64,000 nucleotides of DNA from FACHB-1406 sp034189065 (GTDB lineage: Bacteria > Cyanobacteriota > Cyanobacteriia > Cyanobacteriales > Spirulinaceae): contig JAXHVQ010000004.1 in assembly GCA_034189065.1 (NCBI GenBank), positions 43,343 to 107,342 on the forward strand, in the 5' to 3' direction. Both the position numbers and the translations under genes were made by a program. Shown here piece by piece: positions 25,004-33,684 of this stretch (the first letter of the stretch is position 1; every line of letters starts with the position of its first letter). The notes under the pieces were generated by a model that ran no database searches, was not told where the DNA came from, and saw only the letters and a program-made list of their open reading frames with translations.

Positions 25004-26854
25004 TTAGTTCAACAAAGTCGAAACTTGAACATATAACTCATTCATTGTTTCAATAAATTCATCTGTTTTGCGAAGCGAAGAATCACCCGTTATGCTTTGC
25101 GCCATTTCTATATGTTGAATATAGCTTTGAATATTTTTTTCCCAATTCTCCAAAAAATTGTCTAGAGAAGCATTATAAGCATCGTTAAGACCACAGACAA
25201 ATTCATTCAAAGCCTCAAAAAGATATTCATTGATCAACTCTATAGCTTGTTTTGATAATCCTTCTCTTGTCTCTTTTGTTCTTTCTAAGGGCTGTCGCAA
25301 ACCTATGGGTAAGCTAATTTTAATATCTAATAAACCACTTGTGATAGAAATAGGAGCTGTCCAGAATTTAATCTCTCTATTCAAAGCACTTGGAGATATT
25401 TCTTCAAGCCAAATGCGGAATTGTGAAGGCTTAAGTCTTTCTATTTGATTTGGGTCAAATTGTCGCAAGTGAAAAATATTTCCAGCTTTCGGAATTTGAA
25501 TTAGAGAGGATATACCAAATTTACTCTCAAATTCAGAAATCCGAAGTCGCATATCTTGAATGAATTTTTCGACTTCAGCTTCAAACATTTCATTGTAGCG
25601 TTTATATATGTTCGCTTGATATTTCTGAGCAAAGGTGCTAGCTTTCTCATTTGACTGAATACTCAAGCTCTCAGCCAGTTTCCTTGAATACTCAAGTAAA
25701 CCCCTTGTACCCATCACATTGGGCAGATCAAACTCGGTAATATCTAAAGAAGGAATAGAATCATTATCAAGAACACTATCTTTAGACACCCTTGCTCTTA
25801 GTTCACTTGAATAAACATTAAAATCTTTATCAAGCAGTTCGTTCATATCTTTTAGTAATATGCCCAAATCATTATTAGATAGATGGCATAACTCTCTAAA
25901 AGCGGTAAAATTACTAATCAACCTTTCTAGTAAAGACTTAACTAAAATTACTATTTTGCGAGAATTCAAGTACCCCAAGTAACCTACCAGATCTGTAAAG
26001 TCATAAGCATCTCCGCTCCTCATTAAAGAATTTTTGGCTGAGACACGGAAGAAGTGAAAATTTTCACCTTTCAGATATCTGCTTAGTTCTTGCTGAATAT
26101 AATCAATGTCCGAATCGCTACTCTGGTCACATTTGTTAATAATAAATACCGTCGAATCTAATCTATTTTCAAAGGTTTTAGTTAAAGCTGTTAAACCTTC
26201 AACAGAATTGATTTCAATACTTTCAAAGTTGTTTACCAAGACTAGACAGACATCGCAATAGTACTTCGCATACTGTTCGGCAAATGCTTGATGAAGAGGA
26301 TTACCCTTCGTGAATCCAGGAACATCAACTATTTCTTTACTCTCTAAAGTTCTTGAGGGAACCCCAATACTAATTTTAGTTATCTTTTTTTCGTTGTTTC
26401 GATTATTAGACTCTTTACAATAATCATTTAGAATAGACCTCATTTCATCAGGCGAAATATTTTTTCTGTCTATATTAAAGGTTTTAAGCTGCGAGCAGAC
26501 TTCTAACTTGTATTGCCTACTGTATCGAATAGTAGTAGGAATACTTGTGCAAAAAACAATTGCAGATTCAGGCAGAAGATCGTTTCCCATTAATGAATTT
26601 GCTAGAGTTGATTTACCGCTTCCGCGCCCACCAAGTATACCGATTCTAATTGTCTCTTCTGCAATTCTTTGTGTTGCATCAGTAATATCTTCAAAGATTT
26701 TATCTAGTAATTCTTTAATTGATAAGTAACCAGTTTCTTGAGCATTTAACTGTTCTAAAAGCTGCGTCACTTCAGCTTTGATATTATTTAGTATATCTAG
26801 TGCTTGTTGTGTATTTCCAGGCTTTTTATTAAAGAAATTAGGCAACTGTACCAC
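25004..26854 (-). CDS. Dynamin-like GTPase
   Basis: The 616-residue protein has a large P-loop GTPase domain of dynamin type: G1 GGRGSGKST (75-83), a Thr/Ser-rich G2 region near 103-108 (TSIPTT), G3 DVPG (177-180) and G4 NKCD (240-243). Coiled-coil-rich helices flank it (15-70 and 300-430). The C-terminal third is helical, with no clear membrane helix. Bacterial dynamin-like proteins remodel or patch membranes, and some are linked to phage or stress defence. The GTG start at 26854 is supported by AAGGGGAT six bases upstream. The gene is visibly richer in A and T than its neighbours, lacks GCGATCGC sites, and is flanked by gene-poor DNA, which suggests transfer. Confidence 0.8.
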   Translation of the reverse strand: MVQLPNFFNKKPGNTQQALDILNNIKAEVTQLLEQLNAQETGYLSIKELLDKIFEDITDATQRIAEETIRIGILGGRGSGKSTLANSLMGNDLLPESAIVFCTSIPTTIRYSRQYKLEVCSQLKTFNIDRKNISPDEMRSILNDYCKESNNRNNEKKITKISIGVPSRTLESKEIVDVPGFTKGNPLHQAFAEQYAKYYCDVCLVLVNNFESIEINSVEGLTALTKTFENRLDSTVFIINKCDQSSDSDIDYIQQELSRYLKGENFHFFRVSAKNSLMRSGDAYDFTDLVGYLGYLNSRKIVILVKSLLERLISNFTAFRELCHLSNNDLGILLKDMNELLDKDFNVYSSELRARVSKDSVLDNDSIPSLDITEFDLPNVMGTRGLLEYSRKLAESLSIQSNEKASTFAQKYQANIYKRYNEMFEAEVEKFIQDMRLRISEFESKFGISSLIQIPKAGNIFHLRQFDPNQIERLKPSQFRIWLEEISPSALNREIKFWTAPISITSGLLDIKISLPIGLRQPLERTKETREGLSKQAIELINEYLFEALNEFVCGLNDAYNASLDNFLENWEKNIQSYIQHIEMAQSITGDSSLRKTDEFIETMNELYVQVSTLLN

Positions 26855-27414
26855 GCCGATCCCCTTATAATCAGTATTTATTGAATTTCGTTACAGTTAT
26901 GCCACTCATCTGCTAGAAGAAAAATGGCGGCTGTATTCAGACGGTGCAAGGACTTCTCTAACGTAAGGATTTGAAGACGTGGTTACGAGCTTCTACAGAA
27001 ATATGTGTAAAGTTCAGTTTGCCACGAGAGATTAATGCTGTGTATTGGTCTGAACTAAATCCACTTTTGCTGTAGTATAACACATTCAAAGTTGGTAACA
27101 ATCAGCCCCCTCAATTTTTGATAGTTAGGGTTTTGGGAGCCGCAATATCCAGCGAAGCGAGCGATCGCGAGGATTATACCAGTTTTCCAAAGTGATGGCA
27201 CAGATGAGCGGCTCAATCCCTTATTCTATGTCGAGCGAGTATGTCGCAACTTTTGATTTTTAGTATTAGACGTAAATTGGGAATTTTCGCTCTCCTTCGG
27301 GACGCGAAGCTACCCCCCTTCTCCGGTGTCTCCGGTGTCAGACCCAACAGCACAATTGGACAAGACGAGGAAACCTCGCCCTCAAATCACGGCGGCTTTA
27401 TGCCAAACAGCTCG
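26855..27414. other. Gene-poor region upstream of the dynamin-like gene
   Basis: In 560 bp I find no supported gene. The part next to the GTPase gene is AT-rich, like that gene, and should hold its promoter. The remainder (after about 27150) has normal composition and one HIP1 core. No inverted-repeat ends were seen. Confidence 0.4.
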
Positions 27415-28149
27415 CTAAGGCTGGCTTTGACTGGTTTGACCGAATAGAATTTTCCGACTTTCCTCGGTGACGGTGGGTTGAGAAAACGCTTTTCCTTGTT
27501 CGTAAGCCTTGACAATTGCCGGACGTTGTTGTAAGGATTGAAACCACCGCTGTAAATGGGGAAAATCGTCTAGATTTTGTTGCTGTCGTTGGTGGGGAAC
27601 AATCCAGGGATAGCACGCCATATCTGCAATTGAGTAATCCCCCGCGAGATAATCGCGCCCTTCCAATTGTCGGTTGAGAACGCCATAGAGTCGATTGGTT
27701 TCCTGGACATAGCGCGCGATCGCGTAAGGAATCTTTTCGGGGGCATATTGGCTAAAATGGTGGTTCTGTCCCGCCATTGGCCCCAAGCCACCCACTTGCC
27801 AAAACACCCATTCCAGAACGGTTTTGCGTCCTCGCACGTCTTCCGGTAAAAAAGATTGAGTCTTTTGAGCTAGATACAGTAAAATCGCCCCCGACTCAAA
27901 AACCGAAATGGGTTCGCCGCCATCGGTTGGATTGCGATCGATAATGGCAGGCATCCGGTTATTGGGGGAAATTTTGAGAAAATCCGGCTTAAATTGATCT
28001 CCCGCGCCGATGTTAACCGGGACAATGCGATACTCGAGTCCCGCCTCTTCTAAAAAAATTGTAATTTTATGTCCGTTAGGCGTGGGCCAGTAGTAAAGTT
28101 CGATCGTTCGTCCTTCGTCCTTTGTCATTTGTCCTTGGTTCTTGGTCAT
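27415..28149 (-). CDS. Glutathione S-transferase family protein (YfcG/YghU-like)
   Basis: The 244-residue protein has the two GST domains. The N-terminal thioredoxin-like domain begins ELYYWPTPNGHKITIFLEEA, has SPNNRMPAI (cis-Pro loop) near 61, and FESGAILLYLA near 85 with the glutathione-binding Ser/Glu. A helical C-terminal domain with YSIADMACYPWIVPH follows. This matches the nu-class disulfide-bond oxidoreductases, which act in the cytoplasm with glutathione. The first 14 residues (MTKNQGQMTKDEGR) are translated from an intergenic-type tandem repeat related to TTGGTCATTTGTCC. A start at 28128 would drop seven of them. Confidence 0.9.
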   Translation of the reverse strand: MTKNQGQMTKDEGRTIELYYWPTPNGHKITIFLEEAGLEYRIVPVNIGAGDQFKPDFLKISPNNRMPAIIDRNPTDGGEPISVFESGAILLYLAQKTQSFLPEDVRGRKTVLEWVFWQVGGLGPMAGQNHHFSQYAPEKIPYAIARYVQETNRLYGVLNRQLEGRDYLAGDYSIADMACYPWIVPHQRQQQNLDDFPHLQRWFQSLQQRPAIVKAYEQGKAFSQPTVTEESRKILFGQTSQSQP

Positions 28150-28211
28150 TCGTCCTGAGTAAAGTATGATAGGTTGCCGAACCCATAAAAGCCAATCGGG
28201 TGTTTACTGGT

Positions 28212-28253
28212 AACTCATAACTCATAACTCATAACTCATAACTCATAACTCAT
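28212..28253. repeat. Heptamer tandem repeat AACTCAT x6
   Basis: Six exact AACTCAT units fill the space between the divergent GST and HdrB-like genes and end 7 bp before the ATG at 28260, where an RBS would normally stand. Confidence 0.92.
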
Positions 28254-28259
28254 TTTCCT

Positions 28260-29168
28260 ATGCCCGCCCAAACTCTACAATATGCTTATTTCCCCGGTTG
28301 CGTTGCCCAAGGAGCCTGTCGGGAATTGTATCAGTCTACCGCCGCCCTCGCCCAAGCGTTGGGGATCGAACTGCTCGAACTGAAAAAAGCAGCTTGCTGC
28401 GGTTCGGGAACCTACAAAGAAGATTCGCAACTGTTGGAGGATACGGTTAACGCGCGCAACATCGCCTTAGCCGAAGAACTCAACTTACCGCTTTTGACCC
28501 ATTGTAGTACCTGCCAGGGAGTTCTCGGTCGGGCAGACGAACGCCTCAAGGAAGCGCAACAGCAGGATTCTGCGTATTTGGAACGGGTGAACGGTTTGTT
28601 GACACAGGAGGGGTGTTCTCCCTATCGCGGAACGACGCAGGTGAAGCATTTATTGTGGGCGTTGGTGGGAGATTATGGGTTGGAGGCGCTCCAAGAACGG
28701 GTGACGCAGCAATTATCGGGGTTGAAGTGTGCCGCTTTTTATGGATGTTATCTGTTGAGGGCCCAAGCGTCGATTCCCTTTGACAATCCCTTTGCGCCCG
28801 AGTCGATGGAGAATGTGTTTCGGACAGTGGGGGCAACTCCGGTGTATTATCGAGGACGGACGCAATGTTGTGGTTGGCCGCTGTCGAGTTATGCGATCGC
28901 GGAATCGTTTGAAATGGCGGGACGACACATTGAGGAAGCCATTGAAGCTGGGGCGGACTGTTTGGTTACGCCTTGTCCGTTGTGCCATCTCAACCTCGAT
29001 TCGCGCCAACCGGAAGTCGAAAAGATGACGGGACGCACGTTAGGGTTGCCCGTTCTTCACTTGCCGCAATTAGTAGCTTTAGCCTTGGGCATTGCCCCGA
29101 AAACATTGGGTTTGGAACGTCATGTCGTCTCGACGAAGCCGGTGTTGGAAAAGTTGGGACTGGGTTGA
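28260..29168 (+). CDS. HdrB-like protein with two CCG domains
   Basis: The 302-residue protein belongs to the heterodisulfide reductase subunit B family. It has two cysteine-rich CCG motifs: FPGCVAQGACREL with KKAACCGSGTYKED and LTHCSTCQGV in the first half; FYGCYLLRAQ with RTQCCGWPLSS and TPCPLCHLNLDS in the second. In methanogens such motifs bind unusual FeS clusters. In cyanobacteria the family is a predicted electron-transfer subunit that may pair with succinate dehydrogenase or ferredoxin-linked enzymes. No partner gene is adjacent. It is complete, without a signal peptide. Confidence 0.88.
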   Translation: MPAQTLQYAYFPGCVAQGACRELYQSTAALAQALGIELLELKKAACCGSGTYKEDSQLLEDTVNARNIALAEELNLPLLTHCSTCQGVLGRADERLKEAQQQDSAYLERVNGLLTQEGCSPYRGTTQVKHLLWALVGDYGLEALQERVTQQLSGLKCAAFYGCYLLRAQASIPFDNPFAPESMENVFRTVGATPVYYRGRTQCCGWPLSSYAIAESFEMAGRHIEEAIEAGADCLVTPCPLCHLNLDSRQPEVEKMTGRTLGLPVLHLPQLVALALGIAPKTLGLERHVVSTKPVLEKLGLG

Positions 29169-29245
29169 GGCGCGATCGCTTGAGGTAAAATTGAACTCAA
29201 CAGAGACTCCCCTCAACTTTCCTCAACCAAACCGAGTAATATGGC

Positions 29246-29659
29246 ATGGCTAAGGATATTTACCACGATACCGTAAAAGCAGCCTTAGAAAAAGATGGGT
29301 GGACGATTACTGACGAGATGTTCCGAATTGCAGTAGGCTCTCGCTCAGTTTACGTCGATTTGAGTGCTGAAAAGCTTTTAATTGCGGAAAAAAAGGATAA
29401 AAAGATTGCCGTTGAAATCAAAAGTTTTTTAAATCCGTCTCCCGTCCGCGACTTAGAGAATGCTTTGGGGCAATATATTTTATATCGAGACGCGCTACAA
29501 CGTTCTAAATCCGATCGCACTCTTTATTTAGCTATTTTAGACGAGGTTTATACCGATTTTTTTAAAGAAGAAATTGCGCAAATGGTTGTCGAAAATAATC
29601 GCCTCAAGTTAATTACTTTTAATTCAACAAAAGAGGAAATTGTAAAATGGATAAACTAG
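29246..29659 (+). CDS. xisH: XisH family protein
   Basis: This 137-residue protein matches XisH, one of the factors required for excision of the fdxN element in heterocysts. XisH homologues are common in cyanobacteria without that element. Residues MAKDIYHDTVKAALEKDGWT are the family start. AVEIKSF (about 52-58), after an upstream acidic position in VDLSAEK, fits a PD-(D/E)XK-like nuclease core. It overlaps xisI by 13 bp, so the two are translationally coupled. No fdxN-type element or recombinase gene (xisF) is visible nearby. Confidence 0.93.
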   Translation: MAKDIYHDTVKAALEKDGWTITDEMFRIAVGSRSVYVDLSAEKLLIAEKKDKKIAVEIKSFLNPSPVRDLENALGQYILYRDALQRSKSDRTLYLAILDEVYTDFFKEEIAQMVVENNRLKLITFNSTKEEIVKWIN

Positions 29660-29982
29660 ATGAATATCGCGATCTCCTTCAAGAGATTTTAGAAAGACAC
29701 CACCGCATTCCCTATAGCCACGGACAAATCGAAAGCAAATTTATAATCGATCGCGATCGCAACAATTTTGTTATCATGATTGCCGGTTGGGACGGCATAC
29801 AAAGAATTCACGGCTGCGTCGTCCATGTGGAAATAATTGATGGGAAAATTTGGATTCACAGAGATGGCATTGAAGACGGAATTACCGAAGAACTCCTCGC
29901 CGGTGGAGTGCCGAAAGATAAAATCGTTCTTGCTTTTTACTCGCCGGGAGTCCGACAACATACTGGGTTTGCTGTTACTTAA
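29647..29982 (+). CDS. xisI: XisI family protein
   Basis: This 111-residue XisI family member is the constant partner of XisH. It begins MDKLDEYRDLLQEILERHH and contains DRDRNNFVIMIAGWDGIQRI, VHVEIIDGKIWIHRDGIEDG and the closing segment VLAFYSPGVRQHTGFAVT. It is small and cytoplasmic, and the biochemical role is not known. It lies within an apparent three-gene operon (xisH, xisI and the gene at 30012). A toxin-antitoxin-like or nuclease-regulator relation with XisH is possible, but the sequence does not show one. Confidence 0.93.
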   Translation: MDKLDEYRDLLQEILERHHRIPYSHGQIESKFIIDRDRNNFVIMIAGWDGIQRIHGCVVHVEIIDGKIWIHRDGIEDGITEELLAGGVPKDKIVLAFYSPGVRQHTGFAVT

Positions 29983-30011
29983 GCGCGGCAGTAAAATTGC
30001 TCGCAGAACCA

Positions 30012-30590
30012 ATGACCAAACCTAGAATACTGCAAAAGGATAACTCCTATTTCGAGTTAACCTACGAACCCGATGATATTTTAACAGAATTCGGCTATTC
30101 CTTTTCGCGATCGCGTTTAACCTTACCCCAAGGAACGCAAATTCCCGAACAATTGCCAGAATTGCGCAACCGAATCGAGCGAACGTTACCCGTTGTCACC
30201 CTAACCAGCGAAGCCGCACGTCGAGAAACTTTAGTCGCCCCAATTTTATTAGAAATTGCCGTTTTTTGTCAATGTCAGCTTAAAATCGAATATCCCCTTA
30301 AAGTCAATCAGTGGTTGAAGGGAAACTTAGACTATTTGTTGCGTTCTGAAGATACTTTTGTAGTCATTGAAGCTAAACATGACGATTTGGCAAGAGGGTT
30401 CACTCAATTGGCAGTGGAGTTAATTGCTTTGTCTGAGTGGGATGAGAAACATGACATTTTATATGGTGCAGTGACGATTGGAGAAGTGTGGCAATTCGGT
30501 CAACTCGATCGCAAAAAGCAACGCATTACTCAAGACTTAGAGTTATTTAAAATTCCAGGAGATTTAAAAAGTCTAGTTAATGAGAGTTGA
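30012..30590 (+). CDS. PD-(D/E)XK nuclease-like protein
   Basis: The protein has 192 residues from ATG 30012 (MTKPRILQKD). A longer frame begins at 29997. The core shows the PD-(D/E)XK pattern: a Glu in the helix SEAARRETLVAPILLEIAVF, GNLDYLLRS, then VVIEAKHDDLARGF with the E.K pair, and a following helix with Gln (FTQLAVELIAL). It is probably a cyanobacterial restriction-like or DNA-processing protein. It follows xisI by 29 bp on the same strand, so this operon would encode two nuclease-fold proteins. Confidence 0.75.
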   Translation: MTKPRILQKDNSYFELTYEPDDILTEFGYSFSRSRLTLPQGTQIPEQLPELRNRIERTLPVVTLTSEAARRETLVAPILLEIAVFCQCQLKIEYPLKVNQWLKGNLDYLLRSEDTFVVIEAKHDDLARGFTQLAVELIALSEWDEKHDILYGAVTIGEVWQFGQLDRKKQRITQDLELFKIPGDLKSLVNES

Positions 30591-30770
30591 CTCTGCTTTT
30601 AGTTTAGGCTTTTTGTTCAACCTCGGCTGAGTTTCCGCAGGAGTTACGGTTGCGCGCAAATTTTGACTACTTTTCCGGAGAGAGGCGCAATTTTGAGTAA
30701 GATTGTTGAGGACAAATTGGAGGTGCGCTTCGTACGGGCCTTCAGTCAACTCAGGTGGTAACTCGAATTT

Positions 30771-31949
30771 ATGCAATGGCGTGTCATGTTTAGACGTGGG
30801 TGGCGATCGCTCAAATTTTTAGTTTTAACCTTGCTCTTCGTCCTGACAGCGGTCTCGGCGACGACATTCCACATCCCTGCAACGGCAGCTCGAAGCGCAG
30901 AAATTCGCGGCGTTTGGGTGACGAGTAACGATACGAAAGTATTTATGGATAGCGCCAACTTGAAAGAGGCGCTCAACCAATTGTCGCGACTGAATTTTAA
31001 TACCATTTACCCGGTGGTGTGGAATTCGGGTTACGTTCTCTATGAAAGTGCCGTCGCGCAGCGCAATGGCATTCAACCCTTTATCCCCACAGGCTTCCAA
31101 GGACAGGATACCCTCGCTGAAACCATTGCCTACGCTCATCGAGATGGAATGCTGGTGGTGCCTTGGTTTGAGTTTGGTTTTATGGCTCCCCGGCTTTCGG
31201 AGTTGACGTTAACTCATCCCAACTGGCTGACACAACGCGCCGATGGTAGCAAAGCGTGGGTGGGTGCTGCCGGAGAGGTGTTTTGGCTCAATCCTTTTCA
31301 TCCCGAAGTGCAGCAGTTCATGATTGATTTGGTGTTGGAGGCGATCGCGCGCTACGATGTGGATGGCATTCAGTTTGACGATCATCTGAGTTTGCCCAAC
31401 GAGTTTGGCTACGATCCCTACACTGTGGCGCTTTACAAAAAAGAAACGAAAAAAGATCCGCCGAAGGATTTCCAAAACCCCGAATGGGTGCGCTGGCGAG
31501 CTGATAAGATTACGGATTTTGTGAAACGCTTGCGCGGCGCGATCGCACAACGAAAACCCAAGGCTATCTTTTCGATTTCGCCCAATCCCTACAGTACGGC
31601 TTACAATCGTCACTTGCAAGATTGGTTAACTTGGGTGCGCGAGGATTTGGTGGATGAATTGATCGTACAGGTTTATCGTCACGATTTACAAAGTTTTACT
31701 CGAGAGTTGAATCGTCCCGAAATCAAGGAAACGAAGCAAAAAATTCCCACGGGAATTGGCGTTTTAACGGGGTTGCGCAATCGACCGGTTCCCATTTCTT
31801 ATATTCAATCGAAAGTTTGGGAAGCGCGCGATCGCGGTTTGGGCGTTTCTTTCTTCTATTATGAAAGTCTTTGGGACGATGCGCCAGAATCTATTGACGT
31901 TCGGCAGTCTGGCTTTCGGCGACTGTTTCCTTCTCCTGCATTTCGTTAG
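30771..31949 (+). CDS. Exported GHL10-type glycoside hydrolase-like protein
   Basis: The 392-residue protein has a basic start and a hydrophobic signal segment (FLVLTLLFVLTAVSATTFHI, ending at about AARSAE). A TIM-barrel domain of the glycosyl hydrolase-like 10 (YngK/DUF187) family follows: EIRGVWVTSNDTKVF, NFNTIYPVVWNSGYVLYES, VVPWFEFGFMAPRLSE, and VDGIQFDDHLSLPNEFGYD with the acidic cluster near the barrel centre. Such proteins act on cell-wall or extracellular glycans. It is exported and has no other domain. Initiation could be at 30771 or at the ATG at 30786. Confidence 0.88.
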   Translation: MQWRVMFRRGWRSLKFLVLTLLFVLTAVSATTFHIPATAARSAEIRGVWVTSNDTKVFMDSANLKEALNQLSRLNFNTIYPVVWNSGYVLYESAVAQRNGIQPFIPTGFQGQDTLAETIAYAHRDGMLVVPWFEFGFMAPRLSELTLTHPNWLTQRADGSKAWVGAAGEVFWLNPFHPEVQQFMIDLVLEAIARYDVDGIQFDDHLSLPNEFGYDPYTVALYKKETKKDPPKDFQNPEWVRWRADKITDFVKRLRGAIAQRKPKAIFSISPNPYSTAYNRHLQDWLTWVREDLVDELIVQVYRHDLQSFTRELNRPEIKETKQKIPTGIGVLTGLRNRPVPISYIQSKVWEARDRGLGVSFFYYESLWDDAPESIDVRQSGFRRLFPSPAFR

Positions 31950-32054
31950 ATTAGATCGAATTCAACCTGTGTTTAGAACGTTAGACTGAAATTGTTTCTC
32001 CTGGTAAGGAAAAACGAAACGACTTGAAATTCTGCTTTTTGTGGATAAAAGGGT

Positions 32055-32112
32055 TGGCTAAGTTGACATCCTCACCGCCGTCAACGGACTGGGTTTTGGA
32101 CCCAGGAGGTAT
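32055..32112. repeat. Remnant resembling an IS200/IS605 end
   Basis: The segment AAGTTGACATCCTCACCGCC followed by GTCAACGG matches the subterminal hairpin typical of IS200/IS605 elements (GTTGAC and GTCAAC arms). A second small hairpin, CTGGGT-TTTGG-ACCCAG, follows. No tnpA or tnpB is adjacent, so only an end would remain. The identification is by memory of the motif. Confidence 0.35.
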
Positions 32113-32122
32113 TAATAAAAAC

Positions 32123-32575
32123 TCAGCTCGCTTTCGTATGCTCCGATATGTAATGCTCAAAGAACTGTTTCATCTGAGGATGGGCATCGCAATCAAAGTC
32201 GTGTTGTTTCCCCATTGCCATTGCTTCATTAGCAGTCATTCCTTGTTGAGTCGCAATGTACATTAACGTCATTGCTCCAGAACGCATCCCACTCTTGCAG
32301 TGAATCAAAACAGGTTTGGGCAATTGGTCAATTTCTTGAAGTACCCGCTCGGTCAGTTCATCATTTATTGCATCTGGTTTGACTGGAAGGTTGACATATT
32401 TTAAGCCTGCGGCTTCAGCTTGCTGCTGTTCGTCGCTTAAAAATCCTTCTTCTTGAGGCGCTCGCAAGTTGAGAAGAGATTTAAATCCTGCCTGAGATGC
32501 CTGCTGCATTTGTTCTGGCGTGACTTGAACCATTGCAACAGCTAGTTCATCGCTAAGTTTCTTGACGTTTTCCAT
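32123..32575 (-). CDS. DUF442 / beta-lactamase-hydrolase-like phosphatase
   Basis: The protein starts at ATG 32575 (MENVKKLSDELAVAMVQVTP), the position that fits homologues, giving 150 residues. The reading frame extends 21 codons further upstream. The signature loop is LIHCKSGMRSGAM, with His, Cys and Arg as in the dual-specificity-phosphatase-like fold. Other family marks are FKSLLNLRAPQEEGFL and YVNLPVKPDAINDEL. This family often accompanies metallo-beta-lactamase-type sulfur dioxygenases or sulfide-oxidising enzymes, but none is adjacent here. It is cytoplasmic. It precedes no gene closely; the aldo/keto reductase ends 71 bp upstream. Confidence 0.85.
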   Translation of the reverse strand: MENVKKLSDELAVAMVQVTPEQMQQASQAGFKSLLNLRAPQEEGFLSDEQQQAEAAGLKYVNLPVKPDAINDELTERVLQEIDQLPKPVLIHCKSGMRSGAMTLMYIATQQGMTANEAMAMGKQHDFDCDAHPQMKQFFEHYISEHTKAS

Positions 32576-32645
32576 AAACTTTTTAAACAGCTCTCCGTAC
32601 ATCATACCACTTTGAAGGGAGATTAAAAAATCTAGCATTTAGTTC

Positions 32646-33626
32646 TTATCGCGTTTGAAAAATATTTTGAACCATTTTCCCCTCCGAACGAGCCGCCGCG
32701 CGATCGAGTTCTTCGATTTCGCCTGCGTCTAATTTCCAACCCAAAGCGCCCAAATTTTCGCGCGCCTGCTCGATATTTTTTGCGCCAGGAATCGGGATAG
32801 TCCCTTTACAAATGCACCAATTGAGAGCAACTTGCGATCGCGTTTTATTCCGAGATTTTGCCACCTCTCCCAAGGAATCTAACAGCGATCGCGTTTTGGG
32901 AAGCAGTTGTCGAAAGAGCAAACCGCGAATTCCTTTAGGCAACGAACTTTTTTCGCTATATTTCCCCGTTAAAATACCCAGTGCCAGGGGACTGTAGGCA
33001 ATGGTTTGAATGCCGAGTTCGTCGCAGGTTTCCTTCAGTCCGAGGTCGGTGAAGGGATAGGTTGAGAGGAGGGAATATTGAACTTGTAGAGTTGAGATGG
33101 GGATTCCGCGATCGCGAAATTTTTGATACACCCATTTAAGGCGCTTCGGACCGTAATTAGACAACCCCACTCCCCTCGCACAACCGCCATCGTACAACGC
33201 TGCGAGTCCATCCAACAATACGCCCTCTTGCCAGGGAAAATAATTCGCCGTAGACCAGTGCATTTGCACGAGATCGATTTTTCTGCCCAAACGTTCGGCA
33301 GAAGCCTTTCCCGCCGCAAGCATCGACCCCTGGGTTAACCGCCAAGGATAGGCTGCTAGTTTCGTAGCGATGCAAATTTTATCTCGATTCTGCCCCGAAT
33401 AGTCCTTGACAAATTGTCCTAAAAGGGTTTCGCTGCGACCGTTTAATGTTCCCGTTCCGTAGGAGTCTCCCGTATCGAATAACGTCGCGCCTTTTTCGAC
33501 ACAGAGGTTAAAAACGGCTTGTAATTGGTCGTCCATGCTTTCATCGTATCCCCAAAGCAGGCGGTTTCCCCAAGCCCAAGTTCCGCAACCCAGGAGAGGG
33601 AGAGAAAGATTTTGGTCGGTCTGCAT
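32646..33626 (-). CDS. Aldo/keto reductase
   Basis: This is a 326-residue TIM-barrel NADPH-dependent oxidoreductase. The catalytic tetrad is visible: Asp in TLFDTGDSYG with the following Tyr, Lys in CIATKLAAYPW, and His in LVQMHWSTANYFPW. The cofactor end has TIPIPGAKNIEQARENLGAL near residue 282. Substrate unknown. Such enzymes reduce aldehydes or sugars, and chloroplast relatives detoxify reactive carbonyls. The start MQTDQNLSLPLLGCGTWAWG is typical. The XRE regulator gene lies 58 bp upstream on the same strand and may share a promoter. Confidence 0.93.
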   Translation of the reverse strand: MQTDQNLSLPLLGCGTWAWGNRLLWGYDESMDDQLQAVFNLCVEKGATLFDTGDSYGTGTLNGRSETLLGQFVKDYSGQNRDKICIATKLAAYPWRLTQGSMLAAGKASAERLGRKIDLVQMHWSTANYFPWQEGVLLDGLAALYDGGCARGVGLSNYGPKRLKWVYQKFRDRGIPISTLQVQYSLLSTYPFTDLGLKETCDELGIQTIAYSPLALGILTGKYSEKSSLPKGIRGLLFRQLLPKTRSLLDSLGEVAKSRNKTRSQVALNWCICKGTIPIPGAKNIEQARENLGALGWKLDAGEIEELDRAAARSEGKMVQNIFQTR

Positions 33627-33684
33627 TTTCTGAGTGCGCGGTTTTCGTCGTTCTTGTAGTTTACGCGATCGCGCAGACCTCGCC

